Counted from the first letter of the stretch, positions 18,188 through 26,643 are shown. The stretch is DNA of 64,000 nt from Oscillospiraceae bacterium (GCA_031262985.1 JAISGQ010000021.1:1-64000), one strand, 5' to 3'. Numbers and translations are program-made. The notes: a model not told the origin generated them from the sequence alone.

Positions 18188-18589
18188 TTACTTCTTGAGG
18201 AAGCCGAAAAGTCCCTTTTTCGGAGATTCCTCAGCAGTAGCTTCCTTAATTGTTTCGTTACTGCCGATTGCCCATTTCTTTATCTTCAGCTTGCTTCTGT
18301 CAGTGCCTGTCTCGATTACGTAGGTGTCGTCGTCCTTAATGCTGACGATTCGTCCGCAAATGCCGCCGATTGTGGTAATCTCGTCGCCTACCTCGATGGA
18401 GTTGCGCATCTTCTCCTCAGCCTTCCTGCGCTTGCTCTGAGGACGGAAAAAGACGAAATACATAACGGCGAACAGACCGCCGTACACGAGAATTATCATT
18501 CCCATGCTCATTCCCTGAGGCTGTGCCGCGTCTGTTGCGCCGTCGGCAGCAGTAGTCATTACATTGGTCAAAAAGTTTAAAAAGTCCAT
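18188..18589 (-). CDS. yajC: Preprotein translocase subunit YajC
   Basis: Accessory subunit associated with the SecDF-YidC part of the Sec translocon. One membrane helix (MGMIILVYGGLFAVMYFVFF, about residues 29-48) is followed by the family motif FRPQSKRRKAEEKM, then a small soluble domain with GDEITTIGGICGRIVSI. The C-terminus is short and basic, ending KKGLFGFLKK. The ATG at 18589 (MDFLNF) is preferred because GGAGG lies 11 nt upstream; an ATG at 18613 is also in frame but overlaps that ribosome site. It belongs to the tgt-yajC block typical of many bacteria. Confidence 0.95.
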   Translation of the reverse strand: MDFLNFLTNVMTTAADGATDAAQPQGMSMGMIILVYGGLFAVMYFVFFRPQSKRRKAEEKMRNSIEVGDEITTIGGICGRIVSIKDDDTYVIETGTDRSKLKIKKWAIGSNETIKEATAEESPKKGLFGFLKK

Positions 18590-18804
18590 AGTTACAATTT
18601 CCTCCAAGTTCAATTATTACTCAGGCAGTGCAAAACAATCCGCCTAATATGAGAGCATTATATCAAATGCGAAGTGATTGTACAAGCAAAATTTACATTA
18701 TTTTGGCAGTATTACGGCAACATATAAAATATTAACACATTTCACATTAAATCCCCTTGGAAAACTGTAAACATTACTACTCCGCGCGTCTGCTCCTTCG
18801 CTTA

Positions 18805-19935
18805 TCATATCCTCGTAGCAACAGTCGGGAGGAGGGAGTGATATAGCTCCTCGAACCGATTTTCAGCTATAGCCGCGCGAATCTGCTCCATGAGGGTGTT
18901 GTAGAAGTGGAGATTGTGCATGACCGTCAGGCGCATGGCGAGCATTTCTCCCGACTTGATGAGATGGTGGATGTATGCTCTCGAAAATCTGCGGCAGGAG
19001 GGGCAGTCGCAGTTAGTGTCCATAGGCAGGTCGTCATGTATATATTTAGCGTTATTTAAGTTTCGTATTCCCTCGGAGGTAAAGACGTGTCCGTGCCGCG
19101 CGTTCCTGCTCGGCATCACGCAGTCGAAGAGGTCGATTCCCCGTTTGACCGCGTTGAGAATGTTTTCGGGAGTACCCACACCCATGAGGTAGCGCGGTTT
19201 GTCGGCGGGCATATGCGGCTCTACCGCCTCGATAATCCTGTACATATCCTCAGCCGATTCGCCCACGGCAAGCCCGCCTATAGCGTAGCCGTCGAGATTC
19301 AGCTCCCGTATCTTCTGCATATTTTCTATCCGTATATCCTCGAATGTGCTGCCCTGATTGATTCCGAAAAGCAGCTGTTTTCGGTTGAGCGTGTCGGGCA
19401 GCTCGCACAGCCGCGACATCTCCTCCTTACAGCGGTACAGCCAGCGAACGGTGCGGTCACAGCTCTCTGCCGTGTACTCGCGCGTGGAGGGGTTGGCGAT
19501 GCACTCGTCGAACGCCATGGCTATGGTGGAGGCTAAGTTCGACTGAATCCTCATACTCTCCTCCGGTCCCATGAATATTTTCCGACCGTCTATGTGGGAG
19601 GAGAAATTAACTCCCTTCTCCGTTATCTTCCGAAGGGCGGCAAGCGAAAAGACCTGAAACCCGCCGCTGTCCGTGAGGACAGGTCCGTCCCAGCGCGTAA
19701 ACTCCCTGATTCCGCCAAGGCGACGCACTGTCTCGTCTCCCGGGCGAAGATGCAGGTGGTAGGTGTTGCACAGCTGCACCTGAGTGTGAATCTCGCGCAT
19801 ATCATACGCCGATACGCCGCCCTTTATCGCGCCTGCGGTGGCTACATTCATAAAGGCAGGAGTGTGAATTACTCCGTGTACGGTCGAAAACTCCCCCAGA
19901 CGCGCCGAGTTATCCTTATTTTTTACGGTAAACAT
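18805..19935 (-). CDS. tgt: tRNA-guanine (queuine) transglycosylase
   Basis: Exchanges guanine-34 for preQ1 in GUN-anticodon tRNAs. The nucleophile/substrate region TDSGGFQVFSL is at about residues 89-99, the second active-site region FDECI and GGLAVGE follow, and the zinc site CDCPSCRRFSRAYIHHL is near residues 309-325. At 376 residues it is full length. It is followed by yajC and preceded 22 bp away by queA, the next enzyme of queuosine synthesis, so the two are a unit. No preQ1 riboswitch was recognised upstream. Confidence 0.98.
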   Translation of the reverse strand: MFTVKNKDNSARLGEFSTVHGVIHTPAFMNVATAGAIKGGVSAYDMREIHTQVQLCNTYHLHLRPGDETVRRLGGIREFTRWDGPVLTDSGGFQVFSLAALRKITEKGVNFSSHIDGRKIFMGPEESMRIQSNLASTIAMAFDECIANPSTREYTAESCDRTVRWLYRCKEEMSRLCELPDTLNRKQLLFGINQGSTFEDIRIENMQKIRELNLDGYAIGGLAVGESAEDMYRIIEAVEPHMPADKPRYLMGVGTPENILNAVKRGIDLFDCVMPSRNARHGHVFTSEGIRNLNNAKYIHDDLPMDTNCDCPSCRRFSRAYIHHLIKSGEMLAMRLTVMHNLHFYNTLMEQIRAAIAENRFEELYHSLLPTVATRI

Positions 19936-19957
19936 AGTGTGTATTGTTTCCTTTCAA

Positions 19958-20992
19958 CTACAAAATTATACAGGCATCCCCGAAGGAGAAGAAGCGGTAT
20001 CGCTCCTCCACCGCCGTCTTGTAGGCACTCATGGTGTTTTCGTACCCCGCGAGGGCGGAGACAAGCATGATGAGCGTGCTTTCGGGGAGATGGAAGTTGG
20101 TAATCAGCCCGTCAATGACGGTAAACTCATAGCCGGGGTAGATGAAAATATCCGTATCCCCCGAACACTCGCACAGCGGCTGACCGACAGGCGTGTTCCG
20201 CCCGCACGATTCGAGAGTACGGCAGCTTGTCGTTCCTACGGCGATTACGCGTCCGCCCCCGCTCTTTGTGCGGTTGATTATGTCGGCTGTCGCTTGCGGT
20301 AGCACATAATGCTCCGTGTGCATAATATGGTCTGATATGACTTCCTCCTTGACAGGGCGGAAGGTGCCAAGCCCCACGTGGAGAGTTACATAACCGACAG
20401 AAACTCCAAGCGCCTCAATCTCCGCGAGCAGCTCCTTAGTAAAGTGCAGTCCTGCGGTAGGCGCGGCGGCGGAACCCGGTTCGCGGGAGTACACCGTCTG
20501 ATACCGCTCCTTATCCGCAAGTTTTTCCTTAATGTAGGGCGGCAGTGGCATATTCCCTATCTCGTCGAGGACGGAGAAAAACTCGCGGTCGCACTCGAAC
20601 TTCACCATGCGGTTGCCGTTTTCGAGTACTTTCGTTATCTCCCCCGTCATAAGTCCGCCGCCGAAGGAGAACCGAACGCCCTCCCTCGCCCGTTTTCCGG
20701 GCTTCGTGATGGTCTCCCACTCGCCGTCGCCGCTTCTCTTGAGGAGGAGAAATTCGTTGACGCCGCCTGTCTCCTCCTTCTGACCGAATATTCTTGCGGG
20801 GATGACGCGCGAGTCATTGAGGATAAGGCAGTCGCCTTTCTTTAGGATACCGAGAATATCCCTGAACGTGCCGTGAGTGACTGCGCCGCTCCTCCTGTCA
20901 AGCCTGAGGAGGCGCGATAAGTCCCGCCGCTCTGTCGGGTGCTGTGCTATCAGCTCGGGGGGTAAGTCGTAGTAGAAATCGCTTTTTCTCAT
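19958..20992 (-). CDS. queA: S-adenosylmethionine:tRNA ribosyltransferase-isomerase
   Basis: Converts preQ1-tRNA to epoxyqueuosine-tRNA using the ribosyl part of SAM. Family blocks are present: [20 protein letters not shown] at the N-terminus, [24 protein letters not shown] and GTFRPV, and [16 protein letters not shown] near the C-terminus. The ATG at 20992 ([11 protein letters not shown]) matches the family start; an in-frame TTG at 21016 is less likely. The gene runs divergently from the lysine-riboswitch operon, leaving a short intergenic space that carries that operon's promoter. Confidence 0.98.
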   Translation of the reverse strand: MRKSDFYYDLPPELIAQHPTERRDLSRLLRLDRRSGAVTHGTFRDILGILKKGDCLILNDSRVIPARIFGQKEETGGVNEFLLLKRSGDGEWETITKPGKRAREGVRFSFGGGLMTGEITKVLENGNRMVKFECDREFFSVLDEIGNMPLPPYIKEKLADKERYQTVYSREPGSAAAPTAGLHFTKELLAEIEALGVSVGYVTLHVGLGTFRPVKEEVISDHIMHTEHYVLPQATADIINRTKSGGGRVIAVGTTSCRTLESCGRNTPVGQPLCECSGDTDIFIYPGYEFTVIDGLITNFHLPESTLIMLVSALAGYENTMSAYKTAVEERYRFFSFGDACIIL

Positions 20993-21060
20993 TTGCTTTA
21001 AAACCGTACCTTTCAACTATACTGGAAACACTGGAAATTATTTTAAATCAGCCGTCTTAC

Positions 21061-21089
21061 TTGACAACAAAGGAGCATATATGTATAAT
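21061..21089 (+). promoter_or_regulatory. Promoter of the lysine-riboswitch operon
   Basis: Consensus TTGACA, 17-bp spacer, TATAAT. The spacer holds AGGAGCATA, whose inverse complement TATGCTCCT recurs at 21130-21138, giving an inverted repeat that spans the start point and could be an operator. Transcription would begin near 21096. Confidence 0.9.
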
Positions 21090-21143
21090 GAAAACAATAG
21101 GGGCGATACCGAAAAAACAGCGGTGTTGCCTATGCTCCTTGTT

Positions 21144-21350
21144 GGATAGAGGCGCGATATACAACTACTCTCTTGTATTTTCAATCGAGAGTTAGTATTC
21201 AGATTAGTAGCACGAGTGAGGTTGCCGAAAACCGCTGAACTTCTGCGAAAGGCTGTATCGCCGAAGATTGCCGCCGTGGCGGGTGTGCGTCTGGTTATGC
21301 CGTGAACAACGGTATGACTGTCATCATTGAAATATGATGGAGAGCTATTG
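21144..21350 (+). promoter_or_regulatory. Lysine riboswitch (L box)
   Basis: The leader contains the L-box core in order: GATAGAGGCGCGA, a stem with GAGAGTTAGTA, GAGGTTGCCGAA, then TATCGCCGAAGATTGCC, GTCTGGTTATGCCGTGAACAA-type segment, GACTGTCATC and GATGGAGAGCTAT. These match the conserved GAGGUGC, GUCGCCGAAG, CUGGC...GUGCAU, GGCUGUCA and GGAGGGCUAUC segments of known lysine riboswitches. It precedes asd-dapA-dapB, so lysine should repress diaminopimelate/lysine synthesis. The expression platform is unusually far away: the only clear terminator is at 21578. Confidence 0.92.
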
Positions 21351-21577
21351 ACGTTGCAGGGGAGAGCAGGAGAGATATATTTCGGAGGATTCGCAAGCAC
21401 TCGCAAGTGGTCGGTCGCAGGCGGTCGCACGCAAACGGTCGCCGAGGTCGCAAGCGGTCGAAGGCGAACAGCAGGCGGCAGGCGGCAGGCGGCAGTATCC
21501 GAAATCATCTCAACTCACCTCAACTCACTGCATCTCGTATGCGAGGTTTGTCAGCTCAACCATTATATATCACTGGT
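21351..21577 (+). repeat. GGTCGC/GGCGGCA-rich repetitive leader segment
   Basis: Between the aptamer and the terminator the leader carries irregular iterations of GGTCGCA / GCGGTCGC (about 21408-21470), then GGCGGCA three times (21475-21496), then CTCAACTCAC twice (21508-21530). No open frame of family character was recognised in it. It may be a decayed repeat or an extended expression platform. Confidence 0.5.
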
Positions 21578-21606
21578 GATCGGTATTCAAGCCGATCTTT
21601 TTCTTT
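21578..21606 (+). terminator. Terminator upstream of asd (riboswitch expression platform candidate)
   Basis: GATCGG and CCGATC form a 6-bp stem around an 8-nt loop, followed by TTTTTCTTT. It lies 48 bp before the asd start codon and could be the attenuator controlled by the lysine aptamer. Confidence 0.65.
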
Positions 21607-21654
21607 ATCATTTAGGAGTATAACTCCCCCTCACAGAAAGGATTTGACATATTT

Positions 21655-22734
21655 ATGAAAAATTACAAGGTAGGTATCATCGGTGCTACGGGTATGGTGG
21701 GTCAGCGTTTCGCGACGCTGCTCGAAAATCATCCGTGGTTCACTGTGTCCGTTCTCGCCGCAAGTCCGCGTTCGGCTGGCAAAACATACCGCGAGGCGGT
21801 GGGAGGCAGATGGGCGATGAAAACCGATATGCCAGCCTCCATGGCCGATATGATTGTCCTTGACGCCGAGGGGGATATTGAGAAGATAGCCTTAGCCGCC
21901 GACTTTGTGTTCTGCGCGGTGGATATGAAGAAGGACGAAATCAGAGAGCTTGAGGAGAAATACGCGAAACACGAGTGCCCTGTCATGTCAAACAACAGCG
22001 CACACCGATTTACTCCCGACGTGCCTATGATTATCCCTGAGATAAACCCCGAGCACGCCGAGATTATAAACGCACAGCGAAAACGGCTCGGCACAAAGAG
22101 GGGCTTTATCGCGGTAAAATCCAACTGCTCCCTCCAGAGCTACGTACCCGCGATTCACCCGCTGCTCTCATTTGGAGTAGAGAGCGTCCTCGCCTGCACA
22201 TATCAGGCAATATCAGGCGCGGGCAAGACCTTCGACACATGGCCGGAGATGATTGACAACGTGATTCCCTTTATCGGCGGCGAGGAGGAGAAATCCGAGA
22301 ACGAGCCGAAGAAAATCTGGGGAGAGGTAAAGGACGGCGCAATCGTCCTCTCCGAGGAAGTGGCGATTACATCTCAGTGTCTGCGTGTTCCCGTCTCCGA
22401 CGGACACACGGCGGCAGTGTTCGTGAAATTCAAAAACAAGCCCTCCAAACAGGAGATTTTAGACGCGTGGGCGTCCTTTAGCGGAAAGCCGCAGGAGTTG
22501 TCACTCCCGCACGCACCCAAGCAGTTCATCCACTATTTCGAGGAAGATAACCGTCCTCAGGCACGGCTCGACAGAGATTTGGAGGGCGGCATGGCTGTCT
22601 CCACGGGACGGCTTCGCGAGGACTCTCAGTACGACTACAAATTTGTGTGCCTCTCCCACAACACGCTCAGAGGAGCGGCAGGCGGAGCGGTACTCATGGC
22701 TGAACTGCTCTGCGCCGAGGGCTGGCTCGACTGA
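21655..22734 (+). CDS. asd: Aspartate-semialdehyde dehydrogenase
   Basis: Reduces aspartyl phosphate to aspartate semialdehyde with NADPH. The N-terminal nucleotide-binding motif is GIIGATGMVGQRF; the catalytic cysteine is in VKSNCSLQSYVPAIHP (about residue 160), with the active-site Gln/Arg/His region downstream. The 359-residue length and LAASPRSAGKTYREAVGGRW place it in the archaeal/fungal-like class of the enzyme rather than the short E. coli class. First gene behind the lysine riboswitch; dapA follows after 71 bp. GAAAGG lies 9-14 nt before the ATG. Confidence 0.97.
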   Translation: MKNYKVGIIGATGMVGQRFATLLENHPWFTVSVLAASPRSAGKTYREAVGGRWAMKTDMPASMADMIVLDAEGDIEKIALAADFVFCAVDMKKDEIRELEEKYAKHECPVMSNNSAHRFTPDVPMIIPEINPEHAEIINAQRKRLGTKRGFIAVKSNCSLQSYVPAIHPLLSFGVESVLACTYQAISGAGKTFDTWPEMIDNVIPFIGGEEEKSENEPKKIWGEVKDGAIVLSEEVAITSQCLRVPVSDGHTAAVFVKFKNKPSKQEILDAWASFSGKPQELSLPHAPKQFIHYFEEDNRPQARLDRDLEGGMAVSTGRLREDSQYDYKFVCLSHNTLRGAAGGAVLMAELLCAEGWLD

Positions 22735-22805
22735 CAGAAGCGGCTCGTAGGACGAAGCAGTATAACACGAAATATTACTCCCAACATAAAACAGGAGGTA
22801 AACCA

Positions 22806-23693
22806 ATGAAGAATACAGTATTTACAGGCTCGGGCGTTGCTCTTATAACTCCGTTTAACGCCGACATGAGCGTCAACTACGACGAATTTGAACGCCTTAT
22901 CGAGTTCCAGCTCGAAAACGGCACGGACGCGATTTTCGCGGCAGTAACCACAAGCGAGGCTTCCACTCTCACCCACGAGGAACACGTCAAGGTAATGCAG
23001 AGGGCTGTGGAGATAGTCCACGGCAGAGTGCCTGTAGTGGGCGGCACGGGAAGCAACGACACCGCCTACGCCATAGAACTGACGCAGGAGGCAGAGAAGC
23101 TGGGTGTGGACGCTACCTTGCAGGTCACTCCCTACTACAACAAGGCATCGCAGGCGGGGCTTATCGCTCATTTTACGCAGATAGCAAACTCCACGAAGCT
23201 GCCTGTCATCCTCTACTCCGTTCCGGGGAGAACCAACATAAACATACTCCCCGAAACGTGCAAGGCACTGAGCAAGGTGGAGAATATCGTAGCTATCAAG
23301 GAAGCGAGCGAGAACATCTCGCAGGTGTCGAAGATTGCGGCTCTTTGCGGCGACGATTTGGCTATCTACTCCGGCTGTGACGACTTGAATTTCCCCATTA
23401 TGGCACTCGGCGGCAAGGGAGTAATCTCTGTCTTGGCGAACGTAGTGCCGAAGATTGCGCACGACATACCTACTCTTTGCCTCAACGGAGACTATGAGGC
23501 GGCGAGAAAGTTACAGCTCGAGTGGCTGGACTTGTGCAACGGGCTGTTTATTGATGTAAACCCCGTACCGGCGAAGACTGCGCTCAACATGATGGGCTAC
23601 GCGGCAGGACCGTGCCGTATGCCTCTTGTGGATATGAGCGAGGAGGGCAAGGCGAAGCTGCAGGCTATACTGCAAAATCACGGCTTGGTGTAA
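22806..23693 (+). CDS. dapA: 4-hydroxy-tetrahydrodipicolinate synthase
   Basis: Condenses pyruvate with aspartate semialdehyde, the first committed step to diaminopimelate and lysine. The Schiff-base lysine is in IVAIKEASENIS (about residue 162), the catalytic tyrosine in TPYYNKASQAGL, and the N-terminal signature GTGSNDT is present. 295 residues is the usual size. GGAGG lies 7 nt before the ATG. It sits between asd and dapB in the riboswitch-controlled unit; a modular repeat lies between it and dapB. Confidence 0.98.
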   Translation: MKNTVFTGSGVALITPFNADMSVNYDEFERLIEFQLENGTDAIFAAVTTSEASTLTHEEHVKVMQRAVEIVHGRVPVVGGTGSNDTAYAIELTQEAEKLGVDATLQVTPYYNKASQAGLIAHFTQIANSTKLPVILYSVPGRTNINILPETCKALSKVENIVAIKEASENISQVSKIAALCGDDLAIYSGCDDLNFPIMALGGKGVISVLANVVPKIAHDIPTLCLNGDYEAARKLQLEWLDLCNGLFIDVNPVPAKTALNMMGYAAGPCRMPLVDMSEEGKAKLQAILQNHGLV

Positions 23694-23743
23694 GGAGAAT
23701 TATTGATTGATTAACAGATGTTAATTCAGCAATCATCTCAGTA

Positions 23744-23962
23744 ATAAGTAGGTCGCAAGGCGACCTACACAGGGGAACCCCCGACGAGGGTTCCCCTACG
23801 GAAAAAATGTCCTTAGGGACATTTTTTCCTGCCCCTCCTGCGTTTTTCTGACGATAAAAGAGTTTCGCTCTCTGCGGAGAGCGAGTCAGGGCTCTGCCCT
23901 AACGACCCGCAAGCCTTTACAAAGGCTTGACCCAAATTCTAACTCTTTGGCAACAGATTTTA
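23744..23962. repeat. Modular multi-hairpin repeat R, copy 1
   Basis: About 220 bp made of consecutive palindromes: GTAGGTCGC..GCGACCTAC, GGGGAACCC..GGGTTCCCC, AAAAAATGTCC..GGACATTTTTT, CGCTCTC..GAGAGCG, AGGGC..GCCCT and AAGCCTTT..AAAGGCTT, ending CTCTTTGGCAACAGATTT. The same series occurs inverted at 62148-62385 and, interrupted, at 59885-60285. It lies between dapA and dapB and could stabilise or end the upstream message. Confidence 0.9.
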
Positions 23963-23997
23963 ATTAGTCGATCAATCAGCCAAAAGGATGTGCAATA

Positions 23998-24759
23998 ATG
24001 ACAAAAATCATTTTAAGCGGTGCGGCGGGAAAAATGGGAAAAGCTATCTGCGCCGTAGTCGCCGAGCGTACTGACTGCGAGATAGTAGCCGGTATCGACC
24101 GCGTGACCGACACCACCGAAGGCTTCCAGATATTTGAGAAGCCCTCCGACATTACTGTGGACGCGGATGTGATAATTGATTTCTCACACCCCTCTGCCCT
24201 GCAACCGCTCCTCGCCTACGCCAAGGACAAGCAGCTCCCCGCAGTGATTGCCACTACAGGGCTGTCGGAGGAGCAGGTGCGGCTCGTAACCGAGGCATCG
24301 GAGGTTATCCCCGTCTTCTATTCGGGCAATATGTCGCTGGGAATTAACCTGCTCATCGCCCTTGCGAGGAAGGCGACGGCAGTGCTTGACGGCAGCTTCG
24401 ATATAGAGATAATCGAAAAGCACCACAACCAGAAGATTGACGCTCCGAGCGGTACTGCGCTGATGATTGCCGACGCGATACGCTCGCAGAGGAGTATCCC
24501 CTCCACATACGAATTTGACAGACACAGCGTCAGACGCAAGCGCGAGAGGAGCGAAATCGGCATACACTCCGTTCGCGGCGGTACTATTGTCGGCGAGCAT
24601 GAGGTGATATTCGCGGGGCACAACGAGGTCCTCTCCCTCACACATAAGGCAGAGGCGAAGGGCGTTTTCGCGGGAGGCGCAGTCAATGCCGCACTCTACA
24701 TCTCCAAGGTAAAGCCCGGGCTTTACGACATGAATGATTTGATAACTAACGCCGACTGA
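23998..24759 (+). CDS. dapB: 4-hydroxy-tetrahydrodipicolinate reductase
   Basis: NAD(P)H-dependent reductase of the diaminopimelate pathway. The N-terminal Rossmann motif is GAAGKMGKAI; the catalytic block EKHHNQKIDAPSGTALMIAD is near residues 138-157, with the acid/base His and Lys of the family. 253 residues is normal. It is separated from dapA by a 220-bp repeat, so it may be expressed less than asd and dapA or partly on its own. Confidence 0.98.
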   Translation: MTKIILSGAAGKMGKAICAVVAERTDCEIVAGIDRVTDTTEGFQIFEKPSDITVDADVIIDFSHPSALQPLLAYAKDKQLPAVIATTGLSEEQVRLVTEASEVIPVFYSGNMSLGINLLIALARKATAVLDGSFDIEIIEKHHNQKIDAPSGTALMIADAIRSQRSIPSTYEFDRHSVRRKRERSEIGIHSVRGGTIVGEHEVIFAGHNEVLSLTHKAEAKGVFAGGAVNAALYISKVKPGLYDMNDLITNAD

Positions 24760-24806
24760 TTATTGCTCCTGTTACGGCTCGTTACTTCTCCTGTCTCAAA
24801 AATTTG

Positions 24807-24835
24807 TTGACTTCAAAACGAATACAGGGTAAAAT
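24807..24835 (+). promoter_or_regulatory. Promoter of DUF1292 gene
   Basis: TTGACT, 17-bp spacer, TAAAAT, about 70 bp before the start codon at 24905. This supports the ATG at 24905 rather than an in-frame ATG at 24836, which would overlap the promoter. Confidence 0.7.
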
Positions 24836-24904
24836 ATGAGCGAGATAATGAGGAACGACGGAAATCATTACTCCATGCAGAGTAATAACAAAGGAGTTGT
24901 TTTT

Positions 24905-25189
24905 ATGGCAAAGGAATACAGTGCGGATATTATAACATTGCTCGACGACGACGGCAGTCAGCATGAGTTCGAGGTTCTCGACGCTATCGAGACCGACGAC
25001 GGCAGATATGTCGCCCTCCTGCCTGTGGCGGCGGATGGACAAGAACCCGACAGCGAGTACTACATCCTTCAGGTTATAGATATGCCCGACGGCACTAACG
25101 AGCTTGCGGAGATTGAGGACGAGGAGCTTCTCGACACTCTCGCGGACGTGTTCGAGGGACGGTTTGACGAACTCTACGGCGACGAGTAG
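24905..25189 (+). CDS. DUF1292 family protein
   Basis: A small very acidic protein of 94 residues. It has the DUF1292 layout: ITLLDDDGSQHEFEVLDAIE, GRYVALLPV, SEYYILQVIDM and a C-terminal helix DEELLDTLADVFEGRFDEL. Proteins of this family are cytosolic and widespread in Firmicutes, usually near mltG or the ruvX/yrrK region; the function is not known. Here it stands alone. The ATG is chosen for AAAGGAG 8 nt upstream and for the upstream promoter. Confidence 0.85.
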   Translation: MAKEYSADIITLLDDDGSQHEFEVLDAIETDDGRYVALLPVAADGQEPDSEYYILQVIDMPDGTNELAEIEDEELLDTLADVFEGRFDELYGDE

Positions 25190-25304
25190 GCTCTTGCGTG
25201 GAGTAGGATCTTGCGCGGAGTAAGGTTTCTCCTCCGGTTGTTTCCTGCGAGTGTGAAAAATGGACAACCTACTCATTTTTTCCATAAATTGGCGAAAAAA
25301 TATG

Positions 25305-25333
25305 TTGAATATTATTGGGCGCGGTGATATAAT
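25305..25333 (+). promoter_or_regulatory. Promoter of structured RNA
   Basis: TTGAAT, 17-bp spacer, TATAAT, with transcription expected from about 25340. No protein frame follows for 450 bp, so it drives an RNA. Confidence 0.8.
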
Positions 25334-25339
25334 AATAGC

Positions 25340-25606
25340 AGAGGTCAGACATTTGTCGCCTCATTAAAACTGAAATTGTGTTGTCTGCCCGGTTCGCCGA
25401 CTGACGCTTTTATAACCCTACATTTTTTTGATTTCGGGAACTCGATGCTCCGACGCAGGATTGCAGACCTCCCGCCATGCCCTTGGCGCATTCGCGCCGA
25501 CGTGCAGTTGGTGGACGATGGGAGCGAGAAACCGTCGGGCGGGTACCCACCTGCTTTTTGTGGGCAGGTTATCAAAAGCTCGATACGACCGGGCGGGCGC
25601 ATGATG
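25340..25606 (+). ncRNA. Structured non-coding RNA, possibly 6S RNA
   Basis: A gene-free stretch directly after a good promoter. GTCTGCCCGGTTCG (about 25382-25395) can pair with CGACCGGGCGGGC (about 25585-25599) to close a helix of at least 10 bp, leaving about 190 nt inside that hold further stems, among them ACCCACCTGC..GTGGGCAGGT. Segments such as CCCTACATTTTTTTGATTTC and a long rod-like shape recall clostridial 6S RNA, which binds sigma-A RNA polymerase, but I could not match it base by base. RNase P, tmRNA and SRP signatures are absent. A terminator follows at 25676. Confidence 0.5.
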
Positions 25607-25611
25607 ACAGA

Positions 25612-25660
25612 TTCAGTTGACAGTTGACAAGTGACAGTTACTACAGCTGACAGTTGTTGC
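25612..25660. repeat. TGACAGT-type short tandem repeat
   Basis: Iterations of TGACAGT/TGACAAG between the structured RNA and its terminator. The same 7-bp motif recurs at gene ends near 26530, 29824, 35252, 35988, 53040, 53117 and 62818. Confidence 0.7.
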
Positions 25661-25675
25661 AGTTAGTAATAAAAT

Positions 25676-25722
25676 CACAAGGAATGATTGGCTTTTCAGC
25701 CTGATTATTCCTTGTATTTTTT
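25676..25722 (+). terminator. Intrinsic terminator after structured RNA
   Basis: ACAAGGAAT and ATTCCTTGT form a 9-bp outer stem with inner pairing (TTGGCTTTTCAGCC-like), followed by ATTTTTTTG. It ends transcripts from the promoter at 25305. Confidence 0.85.
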
Positions 25723-25791
25723 TGTCTGAGCGGACTACAATAAATGTTGAATTATACTGTAATTTACTCTGCGAAAGGCGGAATATTCAAC

Positions 25792-26142
25792 ATGAACAGG
25801 AAGAAGAAAATACTCGGAGGAGTAGGCATAGGGCTTGCCAACGGGCTTCTCGGCTCGGGCGGCGGCATGATAGCCGTACCCGTCCTCCGGCACGAGATGG
25901 ACTCCTCGAAGGCGGTACACGCAACGTCAATTGCCGTCATAGCTCCCCTCTGCCTTTTCAGCGCGGCAATCAGCCTGTGGGGAGGTCGGGTTGCGCTCTC
26001 CGACGCGCTTCCCTACATTCCCGCAGGAGTAATCGGCGCGGTTGCCGGATGCCTTCTGATGAACAAGATTTCCGGCAATCTGCTCAGGCGGATATTCGGA
26101 GCGTTCGCAATATGGGCAGGATTGAGGCTGTTACTGCGATGA
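25792..26142 (+). CDS. TauE/SafE (TSUP) family half-transporter, first half
   Basis: 116 residues with about four membrane helices and the TSUP signature GLLGSGGGMIAVPVL near the N-terminus. Normal TSUP proteins are about 250 residues and contain two such repeats; here each repeat has its own gene. The ATG at 25792 has AAAGGCGG 10 nt upstream. The stop codon overlaps the start of the next gene as ATGA, so the two halves are translationally coupled and probably form one transporter for an organic or sulfur-containing anion. The substrate cannot be inferred. Confidence 0.8.
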   Translation: MNRKKKILGGVGIGLANGLLGSGGGMIAVPVLRHEMDSSKAVHATSIAVIAPLCLFSAAISLWGGRVALSDALPYIPAGVIGAVAGCLLMNKISGNLLRRIFGAFAIWAGLRLLLR

Positions 26143-26543
26143 ATGAATTTCTGATTATGTCGGCGGCGGGCTTTGTGGCAGGCGCGGCAAGCTCTCTCGG
26201 CTTGGGGGGAGGAGGAATCCTGCTCCTCTACCTCACGCTGTTCGCTAATGTAGAACAGCTCCGTGCGCAGGGGATAAACTTGATTTTCTTCATCCCCTGC
26301 GCCGTGGTCGCCTTAGTCATGCACGCAAAGGAGAACAGGATTGACTTCCGCGCCGCTATGTTCCTCGGCGGCTTCGGACTTATCGGAGCTGTCGGCGGCT
26401 ACTTCCTCAGTGGAGTAATCGGCGGGGAGTGGCTGAGTAAGATTTTCGGCGCGTATATGCTGCTCCTCGGCGCGAAAGAGCTGTTTTTTACTCCTAAGGC
26501 GGAGAAGAAGGCGGCGTCTGACACCTCCTCAGTTGACAGGTGA
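26139..26543 (+). CDS. TauE/SafE (TSUP) family half-transporter, second half
   Basis: 134 residues, about four membrane helices, with the second TSUP repeat signature SSLGLGGGGILLLYL near residue 20. It starts inside the stop codon of the first half (ATGA overlap). A basic tail (TPKAEKKAASDT) lies inside the cell. The chain ends at a TGACAG repeat. Together with the first half it reconstitutes a full-length TauE/SafE permease. Confidence 0.8.
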   Translation: MNEFLIMSAAGFVAGAASSLGLGGGGILLLYLTLFANVEQLRAQGINLIFFIPCAVVALVMHAKENRIDFRAAMFLGGFGLIGAVGGYFLSGVIGGEWLSKIFGAYMLLLGAKELFFTPKAEKKAASDTSSVDR

Positions 26544-26643
26544 CAGTTATCCGCCGCTACGGCGGAGTTTGATTGCTCCTAAGGCAAAGGAGCAATCAAA
26601 GGAGAAACAGGATTGAAGCAAGGTACGGTTTTCGGGAGTTTTC

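Noticed and set aside
22635-23462. 275-codon minus-strand frame opposite dapA
   Set aside because: dapA on the plus strand has all catalytic motifs; the antisense frame has no motif and comes from codon bias.
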